This document shows positions 13,093 through 26,226 of a stretch of 64,000 nucleotides of DNA, piece after piece. The notes beneath the pieces were generated by a model. It had not been told where the DNA came from and did no database searches. It saw nothing but the letters and a program-made list of their open reading frames with translations. The first letter of the stretch is position 1. Each line of letters starts with the position of its first letter. A program made the translations under genes and the position numbers. The stretch is from Paramecium pentaurelia (lineage: Eukaryota; Ciliophora; Oligohymenophorea; Peniculida; Parameciidae): assembly GCA_905183005.1 (NCBI GenBank), contig CAJJDO010000113.1, positions 226,465-290,464 on the forward strand. The letters run 5' to 3'.

Positions 13093-14912
13093 TCATAATC
13101 CCTGAGTAGCAGGAGCATCATTTGGTTCTAAATCATATCCCTTTTGATTATCAAAACCTTAAACTTGACTAGTTAACCCTTCTTCTTTAACTTTAAATCT
13201 TCTATACAAATAAGCCAATAAGAATGCTAATAGAACTAAGAGAATTACGAGTCCAATAATAACTCCAATTAATTCTTAAGTGTTGTATATCTTTGCTTAA
13301 GCCATTACAACTTTAACTTAAAATGAATTCTTATATGAACATTAAATAGTTTGATATGGGATAGTTGGATTTTCTTCTAAATACTTATCTTTTTCAGGAC
13401 AAGAAGTAGCATTCATTAATATGTCATATTTGTAAATTTTACCTATATCTTACTCAGACTTAGGTTCACAATAAACAGAAGGATTTCTTACAATATATGG
13501 TAATTCCACAATTGTATGTTAAGTTAAACCTAATAAGAATGGATATTCTTATTTAAATGACCATTAATTTTCATCTCCTTCAGTTTAAAAATTTGATCCA
13601 TAAAACTATACATTTTATAGTTTTGGAATAAAGACATAATCTTCATAAAATGAATTGGCTTTTTCTGTAAAATAATCATCTTATGTATAAAATTTAAATT
13701 CTGGCTCAAATTCTTCATAAACTCCAGTTCTCACAATTCTATGTTCATCTTTACCTCTTAAAAGTACAAATTCTGAAGAAATGATAATATCAAAATATTA
13801 TCCTGTCAAATAATGTGTTTTGACTTCAAACCAACCTTCATCTTTGAAACCTATTTCTACTAATTATTGATTGATTCCACTAAATAGATTATAAATTATA
13901 ATTACACTTCTTTAAGAATCAATAGAAAATCATCAGGTTATACTGCAATGGCTAAACCTGATTTAATATCAACTAGGCCAAATTTATCATCTCTACTCAA
14001 TGTAATTAATTATTCACTTGTTCTAACAAGAAACTTTGTAACACCATGAATACTGTCTAAAATAAAAGCATAAGTATCATTAGATGTGCTGGATTTACTA
14101 AATACAATATCAACTAAACTAATAGTTAAATCTTTGTTATAGAAATCAAATGAATTCATAGATAATTTAAGACTTAAATCACCATCTTTATTAATCTAAT
14201 AGATATCTAGTCCATCTCTACCCAATGGAACAAACATATAATTATTTAAAACTTTTATTTATCCAATAAAATTATTGTCATTTTCTAATCCACTACCTAT
14301 TGAACAATTTTACAAAGTCATATTGGTTTATACTTTACCTTTTAAAATTTAATCTCTATATATCAAATATACATAATTAAACATAGAGACATATACAATT
14401 TATGGTACTTCAGCTTCAGTTGCTTAACTTCTTAAGGAATCATAATCATATTCTTATAAAAGTTTTGTATTAAATCCAACTTTACTTTATGAATCTTATG
14501 TAATGTTATAATTCAATAAAGTATGATCACTTGTTGCAATCAATATACCTTATTTTGTTATTACCATATTAACCAATATTGGTGTACTTAAATAATATGA
14601 TGGATCATTTGCATGTTCTTCATCAGGATTATGTGTAGCATTATAAATTACAGTATGATGATTTTCATATTCTCCAAATTCAACTGAACCTTATTTTGAA
14701 AAACATATATCCCAAGGAAAACTATTATTTCCTTGCAATTCTATATTGATTGCAAATTCAGCATTTTCAAAGTCTGTAATAAATTAGTGTGATCCTTGAA
14801 TAACTTCTTTGACTCCACTCACTTCACTTTCAATTGAGAATGTTTTAGTTGTCAAATTTAATAACTCTTCTCCTATAACTTAGAACACAATGACTAAAAT
14901 AATTATAATCAT
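13093..14912 (-). CDS. type I membrane protein of unknown function
   Basis: One 26-nt intron (near 13890) gives 598 codons. It starts with a signal peptide (MIIIILVIVFQVIGEE), carries a long ectodomain with several N-glycosylation-type sites (NLTT, NNSF, NYNIT, NDTY), and has one C-terminal membrane span (ELIGVIIGLVILLVLLAFLL) followed by a charged cytoplasmic tail (YRRFKVKEEG). The ectodomain has recurring short strands such as YVYLIYRDQIL and GLDIYQINKDGDLSL that suggest a beta-propeller, but no family is certain. It lies 36 bp downstream of the next minus-strand gene. Confidence 0.75.
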
Positions 14913-14948
14913 AATTAATATATTTATTAACCTTTTATATATATATTC

Positions 14949-15877
14949 TCATTAATCTATGATAATTGAATCATTTTGAAATCTCAGACCAAAAATGTAG
15001 CACCAATCATCAGATATTTGAGGTATCTCATATTCTTCTTTTGCATTTGTGATTAAATTTTCTATAATCAATAAATTTTAGTTAGTTAATAATTTCATAC
15101 TAATTTTATGTCCTTTCTTGGAACTAAATTCAGGTACACTAAAATCTTGTTAAACTTCTGTTAAACCAAAACCAAAATGAACTAATATATATATAATCTA
15201 ATAATATACCTCCATCCTATCTAACAAAATAAGAAGTGGGTATATTATATTATAGTTCAAAATTATGCTTTTCTATTTGAGAGTAGGAAGCAATTCCAAA
15301 AATAATATCAGACCCATTAATTGTAAAAACTAATCTATTTGATCTTATACAATTATTCTTTTATCCTTGAAACTTTATAGTTTAAATTAACCATCGACCA
15401 TCTTTTTATTTAATTATAAATACTGGAAAGTTTAGATCTTATAATTTAATTTTAATTTATTATTTCAATTTCATTATGATGAATCTAATCATTTAAACTA
15501 ATAATTTTAGAATTCAAAAATTCCTAATTCATTAATTACTATGTAAAAAACATTTAAATTTAATTGTATATCTTCTACAATTCTATCTTCAATTAGTTTG
15601 TATCATTATTAATACCTTTATATTTTAAATCATTGTTTTTAATAGTATATTTATTTTAAATTGAATTTACAAAATCTTATATATTAAATTCTTTTTCAAT
15701 AAATTCATAATATTCTTGTGATATTGAAGTTAAATTGACATGATTAGTTATGATTTCAATTATCATATTTTCAATATTAGTTAAATGGTTTAGTATATTC
15801 TATTTAAATCTTTAAAATTCCTCCAAAATCTCATAATATTAATTATTTCCATACTGTGATATTTTATATATTTCCAT
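14949..15877 (-). CDS. SPRY-like domain protein
   Basis: About 300 aa. The N-terminal half is helical (MEIYKISQYGNNQYYEILEE). The C-terminal half reads like a B30.2/SPRY domain: RSNRLVFTINGSDIIFGIAS, then SYFVRQDG, KGHKISMKLLTNQNLLI and WCYIFGLRFQNDS near the stop. SPRY domains are protein-binding modules. A 28-nt intron (near 15190-15217) is clear; total length implies at least one more that I did not place. The start is 17 bp from the start of the divergent gene on the other strand, so the two must share regulatory DNA. Confidence 0.55.
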
Positions 15878-15894
15878 ATTAATTATAATAATTA

Positions 15895-17206
15895 ATGTAG
15901 AAATCATTTGTATTAGGCAATAAAATTGTATGCTCAAATGAAGCACATAAAAAATAAAATATGTAAATTATTGCTTTATGTTTAACCGATGATTGTAATT
16001 TTAAGAAAACACTTTGTCCTTAATGTTTTAATGAACATGATAAAAGTCATATAATAATTGAATTATCTGATTTAACTTCTTAATTAGAAGAATAATAAGC
16101 ATTTTAAATATAATAAAGAACTGAGAAATATTAACTTTTAAGTTCACAATAAAATATTTGTTTTAAATTAATTCAAGAAAAATTAAATTAGATGTTAAAT
16201 GAAGCAAATTAAGCTAAATAATTAAGTGAATAAAAAATAGAAGCAGAATCTAAATAACATTTTGCAAATAACTTAAGAAATGAGGAAGAATTAGAATAAT
16301 TAACAAAAGAATTATAAAATAAAGTTAATGCTGATCATTTTAATCCTAGACTTATTAAGTATATTATTATTTATATTATAAAGACTTTTAAATCATAAAA
16401 ATATTTTATTTGGATATGAAAGATATATAACTAAATTATTATTTGATACAAGTTTATTTCTAAATAATACAGATTGTGTTGAATAATGTGAATATTTTAT
16501 GGATAATTAATTAATGAGTTTAAAAAATCTTATAAACAACATTAATGAAATTAGATAAGAAATAATTGTTGGATTCTAAGATGAAGAATAAAATCTATTA
16601 TATATGCAATCTATATTAGAAAAATAAGATTAGAATTTCTAACTCTACATATCATAAAAACCTTAATAAATTAGTGATGAATAGATTCAATATATGAATA
16701 ATCTAATAAAATTACCTATTGGGTAAATATTACATTTATATCCTACAGAAACACTTACAAATAATTAATTTCAGATCATTTTTGATAATCCTTTCTCAAA
16801 AGTAATAACTAAATAGAATCTAAATCATTTGAAATCAATATCTAATGATAAATCTTTAATTTGTATAGGAGCTATTAAATAATCAGATCCTAATCTTCTT
16901 ATTCTCTGCTCTATTGATTATGCAACTGAAGTATTTTAATCTACGTCATAATTCAAAGTAGCTAGAAAAAGTAAAAATGGATCAGTTTATTGGTATAACA
17001 AATATGGAGTATTTTGTGGAGTCATTGGATTCTCACCAACATAATAAATTGATATTGGAAATGCACTCAATATTCACTATGACACACATATATTTGAAGG
17101 AGATTTACGTTTCAGTATGTAGGTAGATCATAAATCAAATTGTAGAGTTGGAAAGGAAATTATTGATAATCAAAATTATAGATGGTAAATTTATTTAAAA
17201 TAATGA
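15895..17206 (+). CDS. Cys/His zinc-binding (B-box-like) coiled-coil protein
   Basis: 428 aa with one 25-nt intron (16359-16383, ending AAG). The N-terminus has a B-box-like cluster: CSNEAH, CLTDDCNFKKTLCPQC and FNEHDKSH. A Gln/Glu-rich coiled coil of about 150 residues follows, then a C-terminal region with alternating strands (SLICIGAIK, VARKSKNGSVYWYNKYG, GDLRFSMQVDHKSNCRVG). The order B-box, coiled coil, beta-domain resembles TRIM-like or WD-type scaffold proteins expanded in ciliates. There is no RING, so no ubiquitin-ligase function is claimed. It ends 22 bp from the stop of the convergent WD-like gene. Confidence 0.65.
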
Positions 17207-17228
17207 ATATATATATATATATAATATT

Positions 17229-18785
17229 TCATTAATCATCATTTATTAATTGATACCATATTAACGACTTTTCATTTTAGGCTAATAAATTTGTAAAATC
17301 ATTTGTTATAATAATATACTTTTCATCCATTTCTTATTCAAAAATTAATTACATTCTTCCATCTTCTAAAATTGACCAAATCTTTAATTTATTATTTTGA
17401 CATTAAGCCAATAATGAACCATCATTATTTATTTATAAAGGATTAATTTCATAATCTTTTATATTGTTTTCTGGATCCCATTCTGTTATAATCAATTAAA
17501 ATAAACCTTTTTTATTTCTTTACCATATTTAAATCTAAGCCTTCTAATTAGTAGTTATAATCATCTAATTTATTTAACTCCATAATGTTGTTGTGAAACC
17601 TTAATGTATTTATTAATAAATTATCCAATTGTTATTTTCCTTAATTAAAAATGTCAATTTAGAACTTGATTTACAAATTAATATTCTTCCATCCTCTATA
17701 AATATTAGATCATTTAATCTTTCTGGTAACATATTGAAGGAACTATTAAATTCCCAATTATTATTATTTAAACTCCAAAAATTGATTTTTTAATCTTAAG
17801 TACTAATTACAAAATCATTAATAATATTGAATGCAATTGAATCTAAAGCTGAATTACAATTTATTTATTTGTATGTTTTAGTTTACAATTAATAAATTTA
17901 AATCCTTGTATTACTACCCCAAGCATAAAAATGACCATTAGGACTTATACTAAAGAATTCTGCTGGAATACTATTTTTTAATTAATCAAATTGTCCAAAT
18001 AAACTATATTAACTTGGTTTAATTATTTTAATTTAATTGTTTAATTCTTATCCAGTAGATATAACTATAATTTATTCATTCTTTATGTCCTAATATATTC
18101 TCTTTATATTTTATTTATTATATTTGATACTTATTTCATGTTGTCTTTAAAATTACATAGTTTTAATTTTAACATAATCAAATTAGTTTTTTTAAATATT
18201 GTAATCATTATTAACATTAATCTGATCATTTTAAATAAGGGAATTAATACAATTTAAAGTATTTTCACATTTACTTAGAGTTCTATAAAATTTTTAAGTT
18301 AATGTAGTTATAATTCCTATTTTAACATTTACACAATCTAATTCTTATTATTTCAATATTTCATATGCTAATTAATGGATATTTTCATTTTAGAGATTTT
18401 CTAAAATAAATTTAATTTATTAATTGATTTGATTTTATTATTCACAATTCTTATCTAAAATTTGAATAGCTCTATCACAATACAATTCAATAGACTTATT
18501 TAAATCTTCTCTATGATTATTTATCTTCTATTTTTATTATTATTTAAATTCATCTGAAATTGTTTCGGACAATATTTATTTTAATAGCATTATAATTTCA
18601 GTATTACTTAATGGTTCATTATCTTAATTACATTCCTTTTAATTACAACATACATAAATTCTCTCATTTCTATACTCAAATTATTCATATTTTAAACAAT
18701 GACTTTTACAATAAGAATTTCTTCCATTATCATCTAATTAGATATAAGATAAAGGTTTTGAAGATAAACTCAATTTCTTTTTCAT
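17229..18785 (-). CDS. Cys-rich, coiled-coil, WD40-like repeat protein
   Basis: Open for 519 codons without needing an intron. The N-terminus has a Cys/His cluster (NSYCKSHCLKYEQ, YVCCNQKECNQ), then a coiled coil. The C-terminal half carries WD-type blades: FFSISPNGHFYAWGSN, FVISTQDQKINFWSL, TLWSQINQMIITT, QIQIWQRN and GSLLAQCQNNKLKIW. The architecture parallels the convergent neighbour at 15895-17206. It is probably a scaffold protein; the zinc cluster is incomplete compared with canonical B-boxes. Confidence 0.6.
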
Positions 18786-18929
18786 TATTTTTCATATATA
18801 TATTTCTATTTTATCATCTAAATACTAAATTAGTGGTTATTTTATTTGGAAAATAGTCTTTTTAAAATTATTCTTATAATATTTAGGTATATTCTCAAAT
18901 GTTATTATTTAATAATTTATTAACCATAC

Positions 18930-20828
18930 ATGAATTTAATTACTTTAAATTTTGAAGTTTCCTAAATAGAAAAGGAGTTTAGAGAATCAAAACAAAAATT
19001 ATTTTCAACAATCCTGGTCTATTAAAAATGGATCTTTGGTTTAATCAATTTTCTGTCTTTTGTCAGTTGTTTGATTTCTAAAAATTGGATAATTGCATCA
19101 ATCAGTTTAGGAACTCTAATCCTTATTTTAATATCAATAAAGGTCCATAAGAAGTATCCATATGTTTATGAAATTGCAATTATTGTATACATTCTCTTAA
19201 TAAATGCGTATATAGCTTTAGAATACTAATTTGCCAGCATAGATTGGCAATATACTGAAATATTTTTTATTTCCTTCACTTTTGCTAGGTACTCTATTTT
19301 CTTAACATTATTAAGTTTATTAAACCTGATGAATTTTATCAAAAGAGCCTTATTATTATTAATTACCGTAACCTTTCATCTTATATTTGGAATTCGACAT
19401 TAGGATATAAATGCTGATACATATATAAGATATTTATTGTATGTTATCTTATATGTTTAATTTATGTATTAATTTGAAAGGTTATTGAGAATTATTTATT
19501 TGGATTATTAGAAATGTCAATAATTCTTGAATAAAATCTCAAAATTCAAAGATGTTTAAAGTTATTCAGTTAAATATGATGAAAGAAAATCATTAATTTT
19601 GATTGAGAAAAATAATAACAAAAGAATACTTAAATAGGATTAGGAAGAATTTTTAAAAATGATTACTAATATGTAATTATCTATGTAAAATTAAAAATCA
19701 AGGGTTGCTTAAATAATTTCGGTTGATAATTTATTTTCCCCAAAAAAACAATCTCTTAAGTAATTACTAGTTTATTATACACAAGAATCAAATACAGATA
19801 TGAATGATACTCCATCTAAAACAAGAGAAGATATTTAAATCTATGGATTTTATTAATAAAAAGTGTTTGCTTTAAGTATTTTTAGAAGTATAGATGTTTA
19901 ACCTATAACAGTATTATTGATGAAAGAGAGTAAATCTGAATCATAAGAAGAAGAATTAAGATTGAGAATGAGAAATAATTAAAAACAACTTAATTATATA
20001 CAATAAATATTTGATAGATAAATTAAAAAATCTCTTATTTATTTTAGATGGATTAAAAATTTTGCCAATAAATAAACAGATGGATATCTAATAAATAAAT
20101 CATTAAAAATGATTAATTATAGTTTAATTAAAGGATATACAGATTTCCTTAATTTAGAGACATTTAGCTTATCTAAGATGTTATGTCCTGGAATCAAATA
20201 ATTTGATCTTATATTATTAATTAAAGATGTTTTTGCCTTTTATGATGGATATAATAAATAGAAACCTGAATCTATGAGTTATATCCAATAATATGAGATT
20301 ATTAATAATTTAAGTAGTAATAGCATTTTTTCTGACTTCAAATATCTAAAATTATTACTATTTAACTTAATTCATTATACAAGTGAAAAATCATAGACAA
20401 TAACAGTAATATTAGATGAAGTAACTACAGAATTTTCATAAACACCTATAATAAGAATTAAAATACAATATTAAGCTCCTAATTTAACAAAGGCTCAACT
20501 ACATAGTTTACCAATTTTGAATCCTTAATCTTTGGAAGAATTAAAGCACAATAGTACTGTGCCTTTAGATTTAGATTTAGCAGTTTCATTAATATTAATT
20601 AGAAGATTAGGACCATTTGATAGAATGAAGTTAGTTTAATAAAAACGAAAATGTAATTATTTAGAATTTTACATTTTTTAATAACTAATGGAAGATTATT
20701 TGTTGATTCCTATAAAATCAATGAAACCATCAGACAAAATAATAGTTTAAGAATATTCAAAGATTGCTAATTCATTTTCAACTTCGATCCAAATTGAATC
20801 TGCTGGAGAAAGTTTCTAATTTTTATGA
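18930..20828 (+). CDS. membrane histidine-kinase-like protein, copy 1 (catalytically degenerate)
   Basis: 632 aa, intronless. An N-terminal block of about five to six membrane helices (IFGLINFLSFVSCLIS, LGTLILILIS, AIIVYILLINAYIALEY, ALLLLITVTFHLIFG) is followed by a soluble region. The C-terminus aligns by eye with the HATPase_c module of histidine kinases: DFKYLKLLLFNLIHYTSE at the N-box position, IIRIKIQYQAPNL at the D-box position, and LDLDLAVSLILIRRLGPFD where GLGLAIV would be. The N-box Asn and G-box glycines are missing and no phospho-acceptor H-box is seen, so ATP binding is doubtful. Two paralogs follow at 24123 and 26227. Confidence 0.7.
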
Positions 20829-21019
20829 TTATAGTATATTTGATTGCCTATTATAATTATATAATTATCTCTCTCTATTAATATTTTAAATTTTAATGCT
20901 AAGTGATTAAATAAAATGAAAGTTATTTAAAACTTATTATTGTTATGTATATATGTTAATATAAAATAATGATCTAATAATATATAATTTTTTACAATTT
21001 AATTTATAAAACAGAATAA

Positions 21020-22841
21020 ATGAGTGAAGATTGGAAAAAAAAAAAAATAGATAATTTTGTGATCCTTAATAAAATATTAGGAAAAGGTGCATATGGGACT
21101 GTGTATTTAGGATATATGGATACAGGATAGAGCTAAGTGAGAATTGCAGTAAAAACGGTACCAATGGATGTAAGTTACTTAATGATTGTATAGTCAGTGA
21201 AGTAATCTCCTTAAATATTAAATTTGATTAAAAGAGAATCAACTATTTTAAAATCAGTAGAGCATCCTAATATCGTTCGTTTATATAATGCAAATAGAAC
21301 TCAAAACTACATATATATCTTTTTAGAATTTTGTTCTGATGGAGATTTAAGAAAATTTTTGATGAGTAAAAAAGAAAAACATTTATCTGAAGTTAATTTT
21401 TTAAATAAATTTATAGCTAGAAGCAATTATATTTCTAAAACATATTGTTGAAGGATTCAAAGAATTATTCTCAAAGAAAATAATTCATAGAGACATAAAA
21501 CCTGAAAATATATTATTATCTAATGGTATTGCTAAGATAGCTGATTTTGGATTTGCTAGAGTAATGGATGTTGAAATGGATGGTATTATTAATAATTATA
21601 AATTTTATTAGAACCTGGCAAATTTTCAAGAAATGGTACTCCAATTTATATGTCTCCTTAGATTTTAAGAGGTCAACCATTTTCAGCAAAATGTGATGTT
21701 TGGTCTTTAGGAATTTTATTTTATGAAATGCTTTATGGTAAGACACCTTGGTAAGCAGAAAGTTAGATTCAATTAGAACAATTAATATTAAATAAACCTT
21801 TAAAATTTCCCAGTAAACCAGTTCGTAGTTAAAAAGTAAAAGAATTAGTTGCGATGATGTTATAAGTAGAAGAAAAAGTATTAAAATATAAATGATGTAT
21901 AATTTAGGATAGATTAAGTTGGTAACATATTTTTGAACATTAAGTTATAAAAATGAATGAAGACACAGTTAGATAGAATATGAATGATATAATGAAAGAA
22001 GATCCAATGACAAAATCAATGAGTTTAAATAAGATTTATTTGGATTAATATAAAGTTGTTGGATATTTACATACAAAAATAGAGGATTATAGAGAAGATA
22101 GTAAAAATGATTTAGATGGTTTAAAATAAATGTTTGATGAAGAGAATGTAATCATTTTCATTCATTTAACTTATAGCCTGATTTAATATTGTCTTAATAC
22201 TAGAAGGAAATGAAAAGAAGAGAATCATTTTAAAAATTCTATACTTATTATTTATATGAGAGAAATGTTGCTTTTTTCATTAATTATACATAATTAAGAA
22301 TTATTAAATTATAGACTTTTGGAGATATTACACTCAAAAAAGATGAATTCTTATAATTAATATTTATGTTGGCTAGAAATTAATTGTTACATTTAGATAA
22401 AATCAATTTAGCATTGAATTCTAATAAACATGATTAATTTGATTAAGAACTATGGGGTCGATTTATTGTTAGTAAAGTAAATGATTATATTATATTTTAA
22501 AGGATTGTTAGAGATTATTAACTACTATCAAAAATGACATTAATATAATTAAAGATGTATTTATATAAGTCAGAGAAAAGTGTCCTTAATATTAATAATT
22601 TTATGAAAAAATTGATCAAATCAAAGAGTTCTTAGGATAATATAAATCTATTATTTCAAAAACTATTGAATATTTGAATCCATTTTAAACTAATCTTGGA
22701 AAAGATGTATTAACTGGTGTATATTATTTAAAAATATGTTTAAATCCTTATGAATTTTTCAAATCAGTTGATTTTGATTTCAATTCATTTTATGAAGAAA
22801 TAGAAAATGCATCTGAAGAAGAATTAAAAATAAAAATTTGA
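21020..22841 (+). CDS. ULK/ATG1-like protein kinase
   Basis: 552 aa with six micro-introns (for example 21583-21611, and 22477-22502 ending AAG). The kinase domain starts near residue 10: LGKGAYGTVYLG, RIAVKTVPMD, ENILL in HRDIKPEN, IADFGFARV, then GTPIYMSPQIL and CDVWSLGILFYEMLYGKTPW, the last typical of the ULK/Unc-51 branch expanded in ciliates. All catalytic residues are present. A helical C-terminal region of about 260 residues has no recognised domain. It sits between copies 1 and 2 of the histidine-kinase-like cluster. Confidence 0.88.
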
Positions 22842-22924
22842 GTTCTTTTTGTTTAGTTTTAATAACAATTTATTTATTATTCTTTATTAGCTAGTATAAA
22901 TGTATAATTATTTAATTATTCCTT

Positions 22925-23656
22925 ATGGGATCAACCTCAAGCTGCTTTAAACATCAAAATCTCAATTAAAATGAATTTTAAATCCCTGTCATTGTAAAAT
23001 AATAACTCATTCAACATCATCCAACTAAATAAAATTATCTAATTGAACCTCTATATTGTTTAGGAGAAAAATCAGAATCCTTAGAAGAACTTGAAGCAAT
23101 TCTCTAACAATCTTATGCTAACCTTAGTTACCATTAAACTGCAACATTTCATAGTAATAGTAACTTAAAGGCTTCTTAAAAAGATAAACAAACTATTTCA
23201 TTAGCTTAACTTCCAAATCAGTAAGAATCTTATAAAATACTAAGTATTAACAATAAAGATAATTAAAATCATAACTAATAATAACATTCAGTATTATAAG
23301 ACCATATCTAATAAGAGAAGAATGAAAATATATTAAACAATTAATAATCTTAAAAAAAAAAATAATTCAGCAGAAGTTTAAGTAATCTTAAGCAATAAAA
23401 ATGTGAATGGAAAGATGATTAATCTTAAAAATAAAAAGATTCAGATTAAAATACTATTAAAAGTATATTAAAGAATAAATCAACAATTAAAAATCAAAAA
23501 TAATTATATTACAAAAGAGGATAGAGTTTAAAGTAAAAATCAAATTTTGTTGAAGTTGATGATAATTAATCTTAAAAAACTATTAAAAGTTAAAAGAAAA
23601 AAGTAAAATTTGATCCAAAAATCTTTAGATAAAAAAATACTCATTTTTTTTAATGA
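22925..23656 (+). CDS. predicted N-myristoylated Gln/Lys-rich protein
   Basis: 243 aa, intronless. It begins MGSTSSCFKH, a good N-myristoylation signal (Gly2, small residues, Ser6) with Cys7 available for palmitoylation, so membrane attachment is likely. The rest is Gln/Ser/Lys-rich and disordered. Near the C-terminus KKKVKFDPKIF fits the RVxF docking motif for protein phosphatase 1, and RSLSNL and SILKNKST are possible kinase sites. It starts 83 bp after the ULK-like kinase. Function is unknown; the motif reading is an inference. Confidence 0.7.
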
Positions 23657-24122
23657 TTACTTATTCATTACTCTCTAATCTATATCTATTATTATTTTGA
23701 TTCATTATTTAATTAATAAAAAATTAATTTTCTTATTAATTTATCTAAATTTTAGATTTAATAATGATATCAAACCTATATTCTTCAATTGTATTTAATT
23801 ATTATTTTTATAAAAAAGTAAAATTTTTAGAAATTTAATGAATTATAACACTTTTAATAAATCATTTATTAGCATATTAAACTTTATTCTATAATTTCTA
23901 TATATAATAGAGTTTAATCTTTTTTAATATATACTTTTTGGATGATTTTTAATTTCATAACATACATCTATTTTATAAATGTAGAAAACCAATAATATTT
24001 TTAGATTCCTTTAATTACTAAAAGTTTATAATAACAATATTTATTTAAAAATGTTGAAAATTAGAATAATGTAATTGATTTGATATATTGTAAATATATT
24101 AATATATAATTTAAAAAATAAT
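23657..24122. other. intergenic spacer
   Basis: AT-rich, with runs of A and T and no coding pattern on either strand. It contains the upstream region of the second histidine-kinase-like copy. Confidence 0.5.
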
Positions 24123-26038
24123 ATGAATTTCTTATCACTCTCCTTTACAGATAAAGTTATTGAAAATAAATATTAAAATAGGAAAAAGGAACTATCTTAA
24201 TAATTATTAAAATTCTAATAAGCATTAGTAATATTAATGTTGCTTTATGTTTTAATATCAAGTGCATTTAAATAAATTTGGATTTCACTTTGTATAAGTG
24301 GAATAGGTTTGATACTATTAATAATTAGTGTGAAATTAAATATTGATCGATAAGAATAATGTTATCTCAATAACACAATTATAATCTTTATGACGATCTT
24401 TAACTATTATAAATCATTACAAAAAATACTTAGTGAAACTCTTCATTAAATTAGTTACATTGAAGGATATATGTTGGCCTTAGCTACTACATCATGTATT
24501 TTGCATAATATAATAGAGTATTGAATTAGGCTAGTTTTATGTAAAAATGCTTCATCCATGTTTCAATTTACATTATGTTACAAATATTTTAGCCTATTTT
24601 AATATAGGAAATATGGGAATAAATGATTATCTTTTTAGTTTATTTAACACTACATTTAATATATCTATACAAAACAGAGTAAATTTAAAGATAAGAATAT
24701 ATAGAGTTAATCAAGCATTAAAAGGCTGAATAATAATTAATTAATTTATGTGGAATCACATTATATATAATTAGTTACAAAAGAGAAACAAATTAAATGT
24801 TATTAACTACTTAGAATAATGAAGATAATATTACAATTCAATAACAATAATAATTTGTTTCTCAAATAAGAAATATGAGAGTACTCATTAAGGATTAGGA
24901 ATCTCGTACACATTATAAATCATAAGAAGAAATAAAATAAGATGCAAAAATGAATTTAGAGAAATTTCTATTTTATTTTGTTAGTTGTCCAGAAAAATTA
25001 AAAGATTATATGAATAAATTCTAAATTGATTCTTTGATTAAATTGTAAGGAGTATAAAATTAAGAAAACTATAATATTTCAATAATTAAATATTTTGATG
25101 AATTACCAAGTGCCATAATCTTAATCTCATAAAATAAGAAGGATGTATTTATTGAAGAACTTAAATTACGATATAAGATATTTCAATAAGTCATGGAAAC
25201 AATTGATGAAATATTTCAATCCTAAGTGAAAATGAGTTTGATATATTTTAGAGCCATACACAAATATTAAAAAGTAAAATCTAATACTAATATGGATTTG
25301 TGCATATATAAAAAAATATATAGTAAAATTGCAAAGGCATACAATGATTTCTAGAATATTAAAGACTTTTTTAATCTTAATACTACTTTCTAAAGATCTA
25401 TAATTTAAAAATTTAATTTTATAAATTTCTTAGAAGATATTTTAATTGAAATATAAAATTACTTTTATTAAAGTAAAAGATTCACTTATTCTATAAAAAA
25501 TCAACTTAAAAAAGATATTGTTTTTTAAGATTAAAAATAACTTAAGTAATTATTTTTAAATCTTCTATATTATCTAACTGAACATTGTTAAGATATTGGA
25601 ATTGTATTGGATTAAGGAGAAGAGTATTCTTTGAAGAAATCATACTTTCGTGTTAGGATAGAATTCAAAGGATCAAGTTTCAGTAAAGATGCAATAAAAG
25701 GACTACCATTCATTAATCCAATAACTCTATCTGAATTGAGACATAATGCAGAGTAAGTATATCAATTAAATTTACCAATGGCTATAGTAATAGTGAGAAA
25801 GTTAGGACCAACTAATAAAATACATATAAAATAGAATAAGAATGGAATAAATAGCATTGAATTTTTGATATTTAGAGAACTTTCAGAAGATTTTCATCTT
25901 ATGCCTTTGAAATCTTAACATCCTAGTAATTATCTGATTTTGAATGCAAAATCATCAATACATGGAAAACATGCAGCCTATTTTGATTTGTTATCTTTGA
26001 GTCCAAGAATTTAATTAGATAATTTTAGTGAATTATGA
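24123..26038 (+). CDS. membrane histidine-kinase-like protein, copy 2 (catalytically degenerate)
   Basis: One very short intron (17 nt, about 24517-24533) gives exactly 633 codons, the same length as copy 1. N-terminal hydrophobic segments (ALVILMLLYVLISSAF, GIGLILLIISVKL, MIIFLVYLTLHLIYLY) precede a long helical region. The C-terminal HATPase-like part has KQLKQLFLNLLYYLTEHC, FRVRIEFKGSS and LNLPMAIVIVRKLGPTNK, ending in GINSIEFLIFREL. The R-x-L-G-P-(F/T)-(D/N) motif is shared with the other copies. The Asn and Gly residues that coordinate ATP are absent. An equivalent of the acceptor His was not found. Confidence 0.7.
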
Positions 26039-26226
26039 TATTCTTTAATTTTGAATAATTAATAAAATTTTAAAACTAGATATCTAAATTAAGAAGAACA
26101 TTCATTATATGATTATAAAATATTAAGCATTGTCAAAATTTAACTTAAATATATATATTATAAATGTAATTATTATCATAGAAGTTTATCTCTGATAAAT
26201 TTGAAGAATAATATGAAAGGTACATA

